DNA of 10,090 bases, taken from assembly GCA_023132135.1 (NCBI GenBank), contig JAGLYR010000132.1, positions 1-10,090 on the forward strand, in the 5' to 3' direction. Numbering within the stretch: position 1 is the stretch's first letter; each line of letters starts with the position of its first letter. The position numbers were made by a program, and so were the translations under genes. Below are positions 1 through 7,519 of this stretch, one piece after another. The DNA is from Candidatus Eiseniibacteriota bacterium (GTDB taxonomy: Bacteria; Arandabacterota; Arandabacteria; JAGLYR01). The notes beneath the pieces are model-generated. The model was not told where the DNA came from. It did no database searches and saw nothing but the letters and a program-made list of their open reading frames with translations.

Positions 1-21
1 TCCCCGCGTGCGCGGGGATGA
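1..21 (+). CRISPR. Possible last repeat of a type I-E CRISPR array, cut by the window edge
   Basis: Bases 1-18 form a perfect hairpin: TCCCCGCG, loop TG, CGCGGGGA, followed by TGA. This is the core and 3' side of the usual type I-E repeat (NNGTTCCCCGCG-TG-CGCGGGGATGAACCG style). The match stops at base 21; the expected last four bases are absent, as is common in the degenerate terminal repeat at the trailer end. No second copy lies to the right, so any array would extend left of the window and be read on the + strand into the tail of the minus-strand operon. With only one copy visible, a plain GC hairpin or a factor-dependent terminator for the operon ending at base 69 is also possible; there is no T-run on either side. 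Confidence 0.4.
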
Positions 22-68
22 CAATCGCACTCGCCTTGTCGCGCACTCTCGCACTCGCTACGCTAGGG

Positions 69-1313
69 TCAGTTGCCCGTAATCCCTGCGCCATAGATAA
101 TGAGTTGTTTCCTTTCCACCAGGGACCAGCCACCGTTTTTCCAGTCGAACTCCTCGTAACCCTCCGGCATGGGATTGACCCGAATCGCCACTACGGCACG
201 GATGGACGGTCCGGCATTGTGGTCCCTGGCATCATCGTAGTCGTGTCCGTCCTCGTAACCGGAGGGCGAATAGCTGGAACCGCGATCGGGAGCCCCCGGG
301 GAGGTCGGTGGCACGACCAGCCGGTACGGCCCCTCGCCTTCGAGCCGGACCGAGGTGGGGTCCAGATGCGCCTGGTCCAGTTCACTTCCGTCACGGCCGT
401 AGGCAATCATGAGCCTTGCCTCACCGGGGATGGTCCCGCCATCCACCAGATCCCCGGGGATGTGCTCCTCGCCGGGGTAGGTGACGAAACCCTGATCCGG
501 ATCGCCGAAGCTTCCAGAATCCAGATTGGCGCAGTAGAGTCCCGGCGGGTATGCCTTCCTGATGGCATCAATCTCGAAATCCCTGGCGTACCCGTCCGGG
601 GCAATGAAGGTCACCGTCGTGGCGCTGCCGAGATCCGCGCCCGCTGCCGTCAACAGATTCTCGACTGTGACACCGCGATACGTGGCGTAGAAGTCTGACC
701 GCTGCGTGTGGGAGTTCATGAGAAGAAACTGCTCGTGCACTTCCCGTGTGACGATCTCGTCGCGGGTGATCGTCCGGACCGGTACGATGGGCTGTCCGGG
801 CTTGCTGCCCGGGTCGCCCGGATACCTCAGTTCAGCAAGCTCCGCGGTGTTGGCAAAGCCGTCACCGTCGGAGTCCAGGTTCCGGATGTCCCGCAGGGCC
901 TGCGTGCTTCGCCCGGCCCACCCATAGTCCAGACCGAATGGATTAAGAGTGTTCTCGTAGCTCCCCGGGGCGCCGGAGACGATGGATGCGTCCGGATATG
1001 GAACCAGATGGCAGTACGAGCAGGGGTTGAGCTCGAGCGTCCTCTCCCCGTCGTCTACGACTTCCCCTCCCCGGTGGCAGGTCCGGCAATCGTCCACCCG
1101 CGATCCCGCGGCAGCCGGATAGACGGCGATCAGCCCGTTGCTGTCCGCGTCGTTCTCGTGCCCCTTGTAGGACAGAGATGATACAGGTTCTGGACCCCTG
1201 GAATCCGTGGATTCGTCACGATCACAACCAATTGCTACTGCGAGCGCAATAGTAAACCCCACCCCCAACACAGCCAAGTACCGTCCCACAGCTCTTCCCC
1301 TCATCCCCACCAT
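69..1313 (-). CDS. Diheme c-type cytochrome lipoprotein, GEGP-motif type
   Basis: A 414-residue exported redox lipoprotein. Residues 10-30 are a signal sequence ending VAIGC, a plausible lipobox with Cys30 as the lipidated residue. Two haem-binding CxxCH motifs follow, CRTCH (76-80) and CSYCH (98-102). Next comes a calcium-loop-like DSDGDGFANTAEL (148-159). A domain of about 200 residues (185-405) contains the strand pattern 'VTVENLL...VTFIAPDGY' and ends with GEGPYRLVVPP (326-336). I recall this layout as the 'GEGP motif-containing diheme protein' family; the C-terminal domain resembles a sulfite-oxidase fold without an obvious cofactor cysteine. It is the last gene of a three-gene operon, with its ATG one base after the upstream stop, so translation is probably coupled. 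An ATG three codons in (1302-1304) is an alternative start. A likely role is electron transfer at the outer membrane; partners are unknown. Confidence 0.85.
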   Translation of the reverse strand: MVGMRGRAVGRYLAVLGVGFTIALAVAIGCDRDESTDSRGPEPVSSLSYKGHENDADSNGLIAVYPAAAGSRVDDCRTCHRGGEVVDDGERTLELNPCSYCHLVPYPDASIVSGAPGSYENTLNPFGLDYGWAGRSTQALRDIRNLDSDGDGFANTAELAELRYPGDPGSKPGQPIVPVRTITRDEIVTREVHEQFLLMNSHTQRSDFYATYRGVTVENLLTAAGADLGSATTVTFIAPDGYARDFEIDAIRKAYPPGLYCANLDSGSFGDPDQGFVTYPGEEHIPGDLVDGGTIPGEARLMIAYGRDGSELDQAHLDPTSVRLEGEGPYRLVVPPTSPGAPDRGSSYSPSGYEDGHDYDDARDHNAGPSIRAVVAIRVNPMPEGYEEFDWKNGGWSLVERKQLIIYGAGITGN

Positions 1314-1314
1314 G

Positions 1315-3411
1315 CTACCGCGTAACCAGGATTTTCCCGACTCTCCGGCAATCGCCCGTTCTCACATCGCAGAAATACACTCCGCTGGCCACGCGACGTC
1401 CGTCGTCGTCTTGCCCGTCCCACACAACAGTATGCTCGCCGGCCATGTGGAAACCGGTTGCCAGAGTCCGTCGTTTCCGCCCGGAGACGTCGTAGATTGC
1501 CACTTCTGTCTCGCCCGCGTGGGGAACGACAAAAGCGATATGTGTCTCCAGACTGAACGGGTTCGGATGGCCGGGTCTGAGGGCGAGCGACGCATCGGGT
1601 TCCCGGAGTTGACCCTCAGTACCGCTGGGCCTCGTGTACAGCGACGCCGTGACCTCCAGTTCCTGTGTCAACACCACGGATTCGCTGTTGGAGAACACCG
1701 CGCACCATGGCTCCGACGCAGGCAGCACGAAATCAACCGTATCGCCTGAGCTGTCCCGCCGGATTTCGAAGGCGTCGAAGCTTTCCCCTGCGATGTAGGA
1801 ATTGAAATTCACCTCGTTGCAGATAAAGAAATCGATATGCCCCGGCGAGATCGGTTCCGAGAAACGGTTGCGATCATCGAAGTTCTTGCCGTAGAGAACT
1901 TCCGACGGCACACTGTACTCGACGACAAGCCGGTAGTCGTCTGTCGGGTTTGCCGGAAGAGTGTCGGGAGAAACACCGGTCACGGGAATGGTCCCGGGCA
2001 GGGTAACATTCCACTCGTAACGCACACCCGCCACGCTGCCGGTGATGATCGTCTCCAGACCGACGGGAGGATAGCCCCCAATGCCGCTGGCCGCGCGCGC
2101 ATCAAAGTCGCGGTTGTCACCCAGGAAAAAGCGCTTGTGCCCATCGCGCCCGGTCCAGCCCGCGGTCGATCCCCAGATCGCCACGCACGGCTCACTGAGT
2201 ATCTTGATTTTCACGCCATCAACCGGATGCCCCTCACTGTCGGTGACGTTCACGTCGAGCGTACACACGTCCGTGTACCGTTCCGTGGTATCCCAGATGA
2301 AGCTGTCGCCGCGCCAGCTGAATACGGTTGCAACGTCCCATCCCCAGTTCTCGTAGCCCTCCGGGTAATCGATGAAGGTGTTGACCGGTTCCCAGGCAAT
2401 CCAGCGCCTCTCCCAGAACTCGTTGATCTTGTGGTTGTCGCTGTACATTGCAGTCACGGCTGCAGGTATGAGCGCAGCCCGAGCGGCAGCCGAAGTCAGA
2501 TAGGAATGGACGCTGCAGGTGCCGATGTGCTGGTGATATATCCGGACAGGTTGGTCGTGATGTGGATTCGACTGGAAGGTCATCACGTCCTTGATCCATT
2601 GCGTAAGGGCGCCGACCGCTCCATTGTCAACTGTGTTCTGTTGGCATTTCCACAGTACCGAACAACTCTCCAGACATGTTCTCAGAAGCGGATAGCCGGT
2701 GTCGTTGTGATTCATCAGGAAGTCCCGCCAGAACACACCCGTTGGTGGATCTGCGGGGAGCCCGGTGGCGGGGTTGATGTAGCCCGGCGTTTCCTTGTGC
2801 AGTTTCGGATGGACGATGTGCCAGTAGTAGATGTCCCGGGGCAGCTCGAGCTCCACCACATCCTCGCCCTCAAGGACTCTGTACAGAACAGTCGAGTAGT
2901 AGTCCTCGCCACCGTAGTCGACGATATCCGCGTAGTCGAGACCGGAATCGATGGCATACAGTGATTCGACATTCTCCAGCAACACGTCGGTACTGCCCGA
3001 GGCAGAGAGTATCTCCGGAGCAATGTGAGCTACCTCGAAGCAGATCTCATCGATGTACGGGTACACCGCGTTGATGATCAGAGCCGCGTGGAGATTCTGG
3101 CTGGTCTCATCGAGTCTCCGGAAATTGTCCCTCAACGCAGATCGAAGCCAGCCGGGGGCAATAGCCACGGCGGCTTCGGCATCCGGCGTGAGATTGTCGC
3201 ACGCCGGTACCACTCCAATAGAGCACGGCGAGGATTCCAGCGAAATGTGACACTGCTCCCCGGCCGGTACAAGGTCCGTGAACGACACGGAATCCACGAG
3301 TATCCACTGTGCGTTGAGACCGGTTGCGGCAAAAACCGAACACAACACAAGAGAAACAACCGCCGCCTTCGGAACTGGCAATGTGATGTTCGTTGTCATC
3401 ACCCCCATCAT
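1315..3411 (-). CDS. Secreted transglutaminase-fold protein with T9SS-type C-terminal domain
   Basis: A 698-residue exported protein with a signal peptide in residues 8-35 ending LNAQ. The middle carries the transglutaminase-like core: GTCSVHSYLTSAAARAALIP with Cys299 at the head of the helix, DNHKINEFWERRWIAWEP with His327, and NTFIDYPEG with Asp348. This is a complete Cys-His-Asp triad, so a peptidase, amidase or crosslinking activity is plausible. Residues 383-440 resemble a carboxypeptidase-regulatory-like beta domain (DSEGHPVDGVKIKIL...WTGRDGHKRFF). Residues 611-698 are a FlgD-like type A sorting domain (HPNPF, IYDVSGRKRRTL, VVWDGQDDDGRRVASGVYF), suggesting T9SS export and surface attachment. 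Three start codons compete: M1 and M2, 4 nt after the upstream stop with a weak ribosome site, and M5, preceded by GGGGGTG. It sits between the C25-like gene and the diheme gene. The substrate is not readable from sequence. Confidence 0.85.
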   Translation of the reverse strand: MMGVMTTNITLPVPKAAVVSLVLCSVFAATGLNAQWILVDSVSFTDLVPAGEQCHISLESSPCSIGVVPACDNLTPDAEAAVAIAPGWLRSALRDNFRRLDETSQNLHAALIINAVYPYIDEICFEVAHIAPEILSASGSTDVLLENVESLYAIDSGLDYADIVDYGGEDYYSTVLYRVLEGEDVVELELPRDIYYWHIVHPKLHKETPGYINPATGLPADPPTGVFWRDFLMNHNDTGYPLLRTCLESCSVLWKCQQNTVDNGAVGALTQWIKDVMTFQSNPHHDQPVRIYHQHIGTCSVHSYLTSAAARAALIPAAVTAMYSDNHKINEFWERRWIAWEPVNTFIDYPEGYENWGWDVATVFSWRGDSFIWDTTERYTDVCTLDVNVTDSEGHPVDGVKIKILSEPCVAIWGSTAGWTGRDGHKRFFLGDNRDFDARAASGIGGYPPVGLETIITGSVAGVRYEWNVTLPGTIPVTGVSPDTLPANPTDDYRLVVEYSVPSEVLYGKNFDDRNRFSEPISPGHIDFFICNEVNFNSYIAGESFDAFEIRRDSSGDTVDFVLPASEPWCAVFSNSESVVLTQELEVTASLYTRPSGTEGQLREPDASLALRPGHPNPFSLETHIAFVVPHAGETEVAIYDVSGRKRRTLATGFHMAGEHTVVWDGQDDDGRRVASGVYFCDVRTGDCRRVGKILVTR

Positions 3412-3415
3412 TCGG

Positions 3416-5182
3416 CTACTTCAACAACAGGCACTTCCTGGTGACACTGGAACCGTTGACCGTAACCCGGTAGAAATAGAGACCGGAACTCGCCGCCCCG
3501 GCGTCCCAGGCAACGGAGTGGCTCCCAGCCCGCTCGTCTTCGTCAACGAGGGTCTCGACCAGCTGACCCCTGAGATTGTAGATCTGCAGCGATACTCTGC
3601 CCGCTTGCGCCAGGCTGTAGGAAATGCTGGTGACCGGGTTGAACGGGTTGGGATGATTCTGGTGGAGGACAACATCCGCAGTCGACGGTCGTGGCGCCGT
3701 CTCTTCCTCGACACCGGTCGTAGCAAACTTGCAGGTGAAGACAACTTCTCTTGTCTCCCCCTCCGCCAGCGACGGCTGTCCCTGGTGCCAGACGTACATG
3801 AGGGCGAAGTCATCTTCCACGACCGTCGTCATGGCATCCGTGTAGATGATCTCGACCTCTTCCGCCCGGAAGGGCAGGATTGTTGCAGGGTGGCGCTCAC
3901 CCCACTTGCTGGTGAAGCCGGGGTTTCCTTCCCGATTCATCGTAATCCTGAAGGTGACCGTATCCCGTTCGGCTCTTCCACTGACAATCGTCAGTTCGCT
4001 CTCGAAGAGCGGCTGCTGGAAGACGCCGTCGTTGGACATGGTCATCTGCATTGCAGGATCGCCGTAGAGAGCTGAGCCGTTGAGATCCGGAGGATTCGTT
4101 CCGGGCGTGCCGTTGATGATGTCGAACTGCAGCGCCTGATTTCCAAGGAAGAAGGCCTCCGCCCAGGTGTATCCTCTTGCCACCCTGTAGAAGTACGCTT
4201 TGGTTGCCCCGTGCTGGCAGGAAGTCGAACCTTCAGGGATGACGTAGCCGGTATACTGCCGCGCCGCGCCGGTGCGAATCCAGGAGGGCGGCATGGAACT
4301 GCTCGACAGGATCTGGCCGATGTTGCAGTTGCCGAGACCAAAGTAGATCTTCGGATTGGACGAATTGATGTTGATGTTGGGCAGCCCACCGTGCGGGTCT
4401 CCATAGACCTGAACATCGCTGGAGCGGAAGTATCCCTCGAGATCCGTCGTCGGGTAGTGCAACTGCCACACATCGTGGCCGCCATGCCCGCTGGTGTAGA
4501 AGATATCGACCGGGTCGTAGTTGAATATGTCGATACCTTCGTTGATCATGGTAACGAGCCATTCCGTTCTGTCGGTGGGGCCGTCGGTGTGGGTGGTTGT
4601 CGTCAGGGACTCAGGGGACTTCACGTAGTAGAGACCATGGGTGCCCTCGCTGGTGCCAATCCCCTGGGTGTAGTACGCCAGGTCACAGGATGCGGTCCCG
4701 CCAAGAACGGTTTTTATCTCAACCCCCGCGGGATCGGAGAAGAGACCCATGGCATCGTCAGCATCGTAACCGGTAACGATGCCCCAGATGGCATCGCAGT
4801 AGGGATCGTCATCCAGGGCTCTTGTGAAAGGCCAGATGCTGTTTGACACAAAACTGGGCGAGGCAACAAAAATCTTGCAGACGAAGGCGATGTGCGTTGG
4901 CTGATAGGCCGCCACATCCGCCAGCACCTCGTCGAGGGCAACCGACCAGATAAACAGTTGGGCCGAGTACTTCGCCACGAGTGCATCAGCCACAGCTTTC
5001 CAGTTGGGACGATTGTAGTTCGACTCTTTGATGACCACCGCGTAGGCAAACGGTTCTACCCTGTCCATCGCGGGATTCCCGTTCCAGGAATGTGCGCCGC
5101 CCAACTCCTGCGCGTGGGCAGGCGCGGTGCAAAGCAGCAACACGGGTACAAGAAGATAGAGAACCAGTCGCTTCCGCATCAT
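3416..5182 (-). CDS. Secreted caspase-fold (peptidase C25/gingipain-like) protein with T9SS-type C-terminal domain
   Basis: A 588-residue exported protein, first gene of the operon. Residues 1-25 are a signal peptide (MMRKR, hydrophobic core, APAHAQ). The catalytic-looking part carries clan CD signatures: a hydrophobic strand into TSGHGGHD (His233), then a strand into FGLGNCNIGQ (Cys286). ALYGDPAMQM (371-380) matches the 'GDP' block that follows the catalytic domain in many C25 proteins. A beta-rich region (about 395-485) precedes the sorting domain at 506-588 (HQNHPNPFNPVTSISY, IYNLRGQLVETL, HSVAWDAGAASSGLYFYRV). The start at 5182 is well supported: AAGGAGG lies 6 nt upstream. The His and Cys pair suggests an active cysteine peptidase, but substrate preference cannot be read. 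No long propeptide is evident, unlike true gingipains. A non-proteolytic caspase-fold role remains possible. Confidence 0.85.
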   Translation of the reverse strand: MMRKRLVLYLLVPVLLLCTAPAHAQELGGAHSWNGNPAMDRVEPFAYAVVIKESNYNRPNWKAVADALVAKYSAQLFIWSVALDEVLADVAAYQPTHIAFVCKIFVASPSFVSNSIWPFTRALDDDPYCDAIWGIVTGYDADDAMGLFSDPAGVEIKTVLGGTASCDLAYYTQGIGTSEGTHGLYYVKSPESLTTTTHTDGPTDRTEWLVTMINEGIDIFNYDPVDIFYTSGHGGHDVWQLHYPTTDLEGYFRSSDVQVYGDPHGGLPNININSSNPKIYFGLGNCNIGQILSSSSMPPSWIRTGAARQYTGYVIPEGSTSCQHGATKAYFYRVARGYTWAEAFFLGNQALQFDIINGTPGTNPPDLNGSALYGDPAMQMTMSNDGVFQQPLFESELTIVSGRAERDTVTFRITMNREGNPGFTSKWGERHPATILPFRAEEVEIIYTDAMTTVVEDDFALMYVWHQGQPSLAEGETREVVFTCKFATTGVEEETAPRPSTADVVLHQNHPNPFNPVTSISYSLAQAGRVSLQIYNLRGQLVETLVDEDERAGSHSVAWDAGAASSGLYFYRVTVNGSSVTRKCLLLK

Positions 5183-5216
5183 TTCCTTCCTCCTTCGCTC
5201 CCGGACCTGTTAGAGA

Positions 5217-5234
5217 TCAGGCGACACAGCCTGA
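5217..5234 (-). promoter_or_regulatory. Leader hairpin upstream of the C25-like gene
   Basis: TCAGGC (5217-5222) and GCCTGA (5229-5234) form a 6-bp stem with a 6-nt loop, between the candidate promoter and the ribosome site at about 5188-5194. It could stabilise or modulate the operon leader. It is short and could be chance. Confidence 0.3.
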
Positions 5235-5251
5235 GGATTACTCCGTCTGCA

Positions 5252-5260
5252 ATTATAGCA
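5252..5260 (-). promoter_or_regulatory. Candidate extended -10 promoter for the three-gene operon
   Basis: On the minus strand this reads TGCTATAAT, a perfect extended -10 (TGnTATAAT), in a locally AT-rich patch. Transcription would start near 5245, leaving a leader of about 60 nt before the ATG at 5182. No good TTGACA -35 lies at the usual distance, as is common for extended -10 promoters. If the organism uses a Bacteroidota-type sigma factor with different preferences, this match may not be the real signal. Confidence 0.45.
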
Positions 5261-5328
5261 CAAATGCAGACATAACGCCAGAGGCAGTTTCACGCATTCA
5301 TTCCCGGCGGGTTCCCCCCTCACCCCAC

Positions 5329-5883
5329 TTCGGGCTTTCCATCCATGCCCTCTCCCTGCCTGCGTACGCCTGTGATGGGATCGACCCTGTGGATCTGATC
5401 CCCGGGGACGAAGAATGCACGGGCGTGACCCTCGACGGGGCAACGTTAGGCGCCTACACTCTGGCAGAGCTGACCGCTGTGATCAACGGCGAGGCGTTTC
5501 TCTACACCGGCTACGGCTGGATTGCATCCGCGTTCCAGAACTACCAGGTGGATGTGGGTGGAAAAGCCTCGTTGACTCTGAGCCTCTTCAATCAGGCAAC
5601 GCCGGCCAACGCAGAAGCACTCTACAATGATCCCCAGAGCGGGAGCGGTGATCCGGTGACCGGCTGGAGCGGAAACGGGGATGCTCGTATGACATCCGCC
5701 TTCGGAGTGACAACCCTTCAGTTCTGGGAAGAGTGCCTGTTCGGCAAGGTGCTTGTCATGGCACAGGGGCAGGCGGCGGTAGACGCTGTGCGGTGCCTGG
5801 CGGAGAAGGTGGTTACCGACATTCAGGGGCAGACACCTTTGGATGTTGAGACCTGGACGGCGATCAAGGCCATGTACAGATAG
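5329..5883 (+). CDS. DUF6599-like exported protein; 5' end unresolved, possibly truncated
   Basis: The body is convincing: YTLAELTAVINGEAFLYTGYGW, then FQNYQVDVGGKASLTLSLFNQATPANAEALYND, then a beta-rich end. This matches the DUF6599 pattern (…YINGEAELYFPYGF…, …MGSxxDAFGIY…), a family of unknown function. Just before it, GLSIHALSLPAYA|CDGID looks like the end of a signal peptide with an AYA cleavage site. However, no ATG, GTG or TTG lies in frame between 5092 and 5389. The frame stays open back to an ATG at 5092, but that stretch overlaps the divergent gene and its promoter and does not read like protein. The GTG at 5389 would remove the export signal and has a poor ribosome site. The coordinate given is the first plausible signal-peptide residue, not a start codon. 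Loss of the 5' end, a frameshift or an unusual start are all possible. The DUF362 gene follows after 109 nt, probably as a co-transcribed partner. Confidence 0.6.
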   Translation, partial: FGLSIHALSLPAYACDGIDPVDLIPGDEECTGVTLDGATLGAYTLAELTAVINGEAFLYTGYGWIASAFQNYQVDVGGKASLTLSLFNQATPANAEALYNDPQSGSGDPVTGWSGNGDARMTSAFGVTTLQFWEECLFGKVLVMAQGQAAVDAVRCLAEKVVTDIQGQTPLDVETWTAIKAMYR

Positions 5884-5992
5884 GAAGCCGGGTTCCGCCA
5901 AGGGCGGGGCGAAACGACGCAGATGCGTATCGCGGCGAGGAAAGAGTTGGGGCGACTCGGTGGGTCGCCCACTTTCATACAGGGGGACACCA
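5884..5992 (+). promoter_or_regulatory. Structured leader with three hairpins before the DUF362 gene
   Basis: This gap holds three potential hairpins: CCGCC-AAG-GGCGG (about 5896-5908), ACGC-AGAT-GCGT (5917-5928), and the strongest, GGGCGAC (5950-5956) with GTCGCCC (5964-5970) around a 7-nt loop. The last is followed by a short T-containing stretch and then the ribosome site AGGGGG (5981-5986) 6 nt before the ATG. No hairpin has a T-run, so a terminator is unlikely. A regulatory leader, a processing site or an internal promoter region is possible. I could not match it to a known riboswitch class. Confidence 0.3.
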
Positions 5993-7471
5993 ATGAAGAG
6001 CGACGGAGGAACCGGAAAGCGGCGACCGAAAACAAAGCACCCGGGGTTCGGGATTGCCAAGCGGACGGACGGCGTCACCCGCCGGAAGTTCCTTCGGAAC
6101 ACCGCAATCGTGACCGCGGGAGCCATCGTTGGGCCGAAGTTCTATGTCCCGGGCTGGGCACAGACCCGGGCCAAATCCAAGATCGTTCGCGCATTCCATC
6201 CGGATGCCACCACCGGCTGGTCCCAGGTCAATCAGGAACCCGTCACCATCATGGTTCACGCCGCGGTCTGTGAGCTCACGGGTATCGACAACACGGCCGA
6301 CGCATGGAAGAGTCTGTTCCCTGGAATGACGACTGCCAGCAAGGTTGCCATCAAGATCAACCTGGCCTGTGGCGACGTTCCGACCCATCCGGAGATGGTC
6401 AACGCCATCATCGACGGCCTGCTGATGATTGATCTGGAAGGGGGACCGCTGCCGGAAGAGAACATCATCGTTCATGACATGGACAACGCCTTCTTCTGCG
6501 CCCAGACCGGCTACGTCCAGAACTGGGGTGGCCCCGGCGTTCAGTACGTGGGCACGGACCATCCGAGCCTGGGCTGGGACAATGCCTATGTTTTCCCCAT
6601 CAGCCATCCGCACGGCTCGATCACGAACCACAAGCCGTCCAAGATCATTACCCAGCACTGCGACTATTTCATCAACGCGGCGGTGATCAAGGACCACTCG
6701 GACTCCGACGTTACCCTCTGCCTCAAGAACCACTACGGGTCCTTCAGCAACGTGCCCATCTCCCAGCTCCACCAGCATGGGTACTACGGGGATGGACACA
6801 CGCGAGGAGAGCCCGAGTTCAATCGTCTGCTGAGAGATGAGCTGGGTGACAAGACGAAGCTATGGCTGATCGACGGGACCTACGGATTGTTCGACGGAGG
6901 TCCCGGCTACGTTCCCCCATACCACACGCCGCCCAACTGGGCATACAACAGTGTAATCGTCGGCTTTGACCCTGTGGCCATCGACCGGATCGGAACGGAG
7001 AAAATCAACGAGGAGCGGATCAAACACAAGGACGATCCCATTCCACCGAGTCCGCTCATTCTGGATCCGAGCCACGTGACTGCAGCGGCGGGTGCTCCTT
7101 ACGACCTGGGAACTGATGATCCGGGCAACATCGATCTGGTGGAGTTCGATGCTTCGGCCACGACGGGAGTCGATGACTTCCGGCCCGGCCCTGGCCGAGA
7201 GCCGCTCCTGACGACGTACCCCAACCCCACCCGCGCTGTGTCCAACGTCCGTTTCAGCTGTCCTCGTGACGGAGATGTGGAAATGGTGGTTGTGGATGTC
7301 CGGGGACGGCTGGTGCGCCGGATCGCCCAGGGCCGCTACTCCCGCGGCATGCACCACCTGCAGTGGGACGGACGAGACGAGGGGGGAAGAGCCGTGGCCA
7401 GCGGCATATACTTCTGCCGTGCGGACATCGCCGGCCGCCGCCGGCAGCGTAGAATTGTGGTGTTGAGGTAG
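5993..7471 (+). CDS. DUF362 protein with Tat signal and T9SS-type C-terminal domain
   Basis: A 492-residue exported protein. The start at 5993 follows AGGGGG by 6 nt and places a twin-arginine signal, TRRKFLRNTAIVTAGAIVG, at residues 29-47. An upstream ATG at 5843 would overlap the DUF6599 gene. The DUF362 domain spans about 95-390: VAIKINLACGDVPTHPEMVNAIIDGL, VIKDHSDSDVTLCLKNHYGS, and VIVGFDPVAIDRIGTEKINEE, where the 'DPVAxD' block is typical. No ferredoxin-type Cys clusters are present, unlike many DUF362 proteins, so a bound Fe-S cluster is unlikely. Residues 405-492 are a FlgD-like sorting domain (TTYPNPTRAVSNVRF, VVVDVRGRLVRRI, LQWDGRDEGGRAVASGIYF) with a very arginine-rich end. Tat export would mean it folds in the cytoplasm, perhaps around a cofactor. 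The biochemical role of DUF362 is not settled. Confidence 0.88.
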   Translation: MKSDGGTGKRRPKTKHPGFGIAKRTDGVTRRKFLRNTAIVTAGAIVGPKFYVPGWAQTRAKSKIVRAFHPDATTGWSQVNQEPVTIMVHAAVCELTGIDNTADAWKSLFPGMTTASKVAIKINLACGDVPTHPEMVNAIIDGLLMIDLEGGPLPEENIIVHDMDNAFFCAQTGYVQNWGGPGVQYVGTDHPSLGWDNAYVFPISHPHGSITNHKPSKIITQHCDYFINAAVIKDHSDSDVTLCLKNHYGSFSNVPISQLHQHGYYGDGHTRGEPEFNRLLRDELGDKTKLWLIDGTYGLFDGGPGYVPPYHTPPNWAYNSVIVGFDPVAIDRIGTEKINEERIKHKDDPIPPSPLILDPSHVTAAAGAPYDLGTDDPGNIDLVEFDASATTGVDDFRPGPGREPLLTTYPNPTRAVSNVRFSCPRDGDVEMVVVDVRGRLVRRIAQGRYSRGMHHLQWDGRDEGGRAVASGIYFCRADIAGRRRQRRIVVLR

Positions 7472-7489
7472 GGGCTCAAAATCTTCAAC

Positions 7490-7505
7490 CACGAAGTGCA
7501 CGAAG
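7490..7505 (+). repeat. Short CACGAAG direct repeat
   Basis: CACGAAG occurs at 7490-7496 and 7499-7505 with a 9-base period, just after the DUF362 stop. This resembles the 'ACCACGAAGxxCACGAAG' intergenic repeats I recall from many uncultured bacterial genomes. Two copies are too few to call a real repeat family. Confidence 0.3.
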
Positions 7506-7519
7506 GGTAGTTCCTCCAA

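Noticed and set aside
26-56. CGCACTC repeated three times (26-32, 42-48, 50-56) as an iteron or tandem array
   Set aside because: Spacing is irregular and the unit is short; it may simply be low-complexity sequence next to the hairpin.
1837-2964. Long open frame on the + strand inside the transglutaminase-fold gene
   Set aside because: Antisense shadow in GC-rich DNA; no family resemblance, and the minus-strand gene has domains and a signal peptide.
3278-4075. Open + frame opposite the C25-like gene
   Set aside because: No ribosome site or domain; it overlaps the well-supported sorting domain on the other strand.
5884-5972. Cyclic-di-GMP (GEMM) riboswitch: GAAGCCGGGTTCC, GACGCA and GGCGACTCGGTGGGTCGCC echo its pieces
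   Set aside because: The pieces are in the wrong order. The GAAA-capped P2 stem and the AAACC...GACGCAAAGCC pairing cannot be formed.
5975-6799. Open minus frame of 274 codons opposite the DUF362 gene
   Set aside because: Shadow of a gene with clear Tat and DUF362 motifs; it lacks recognisable motifs.
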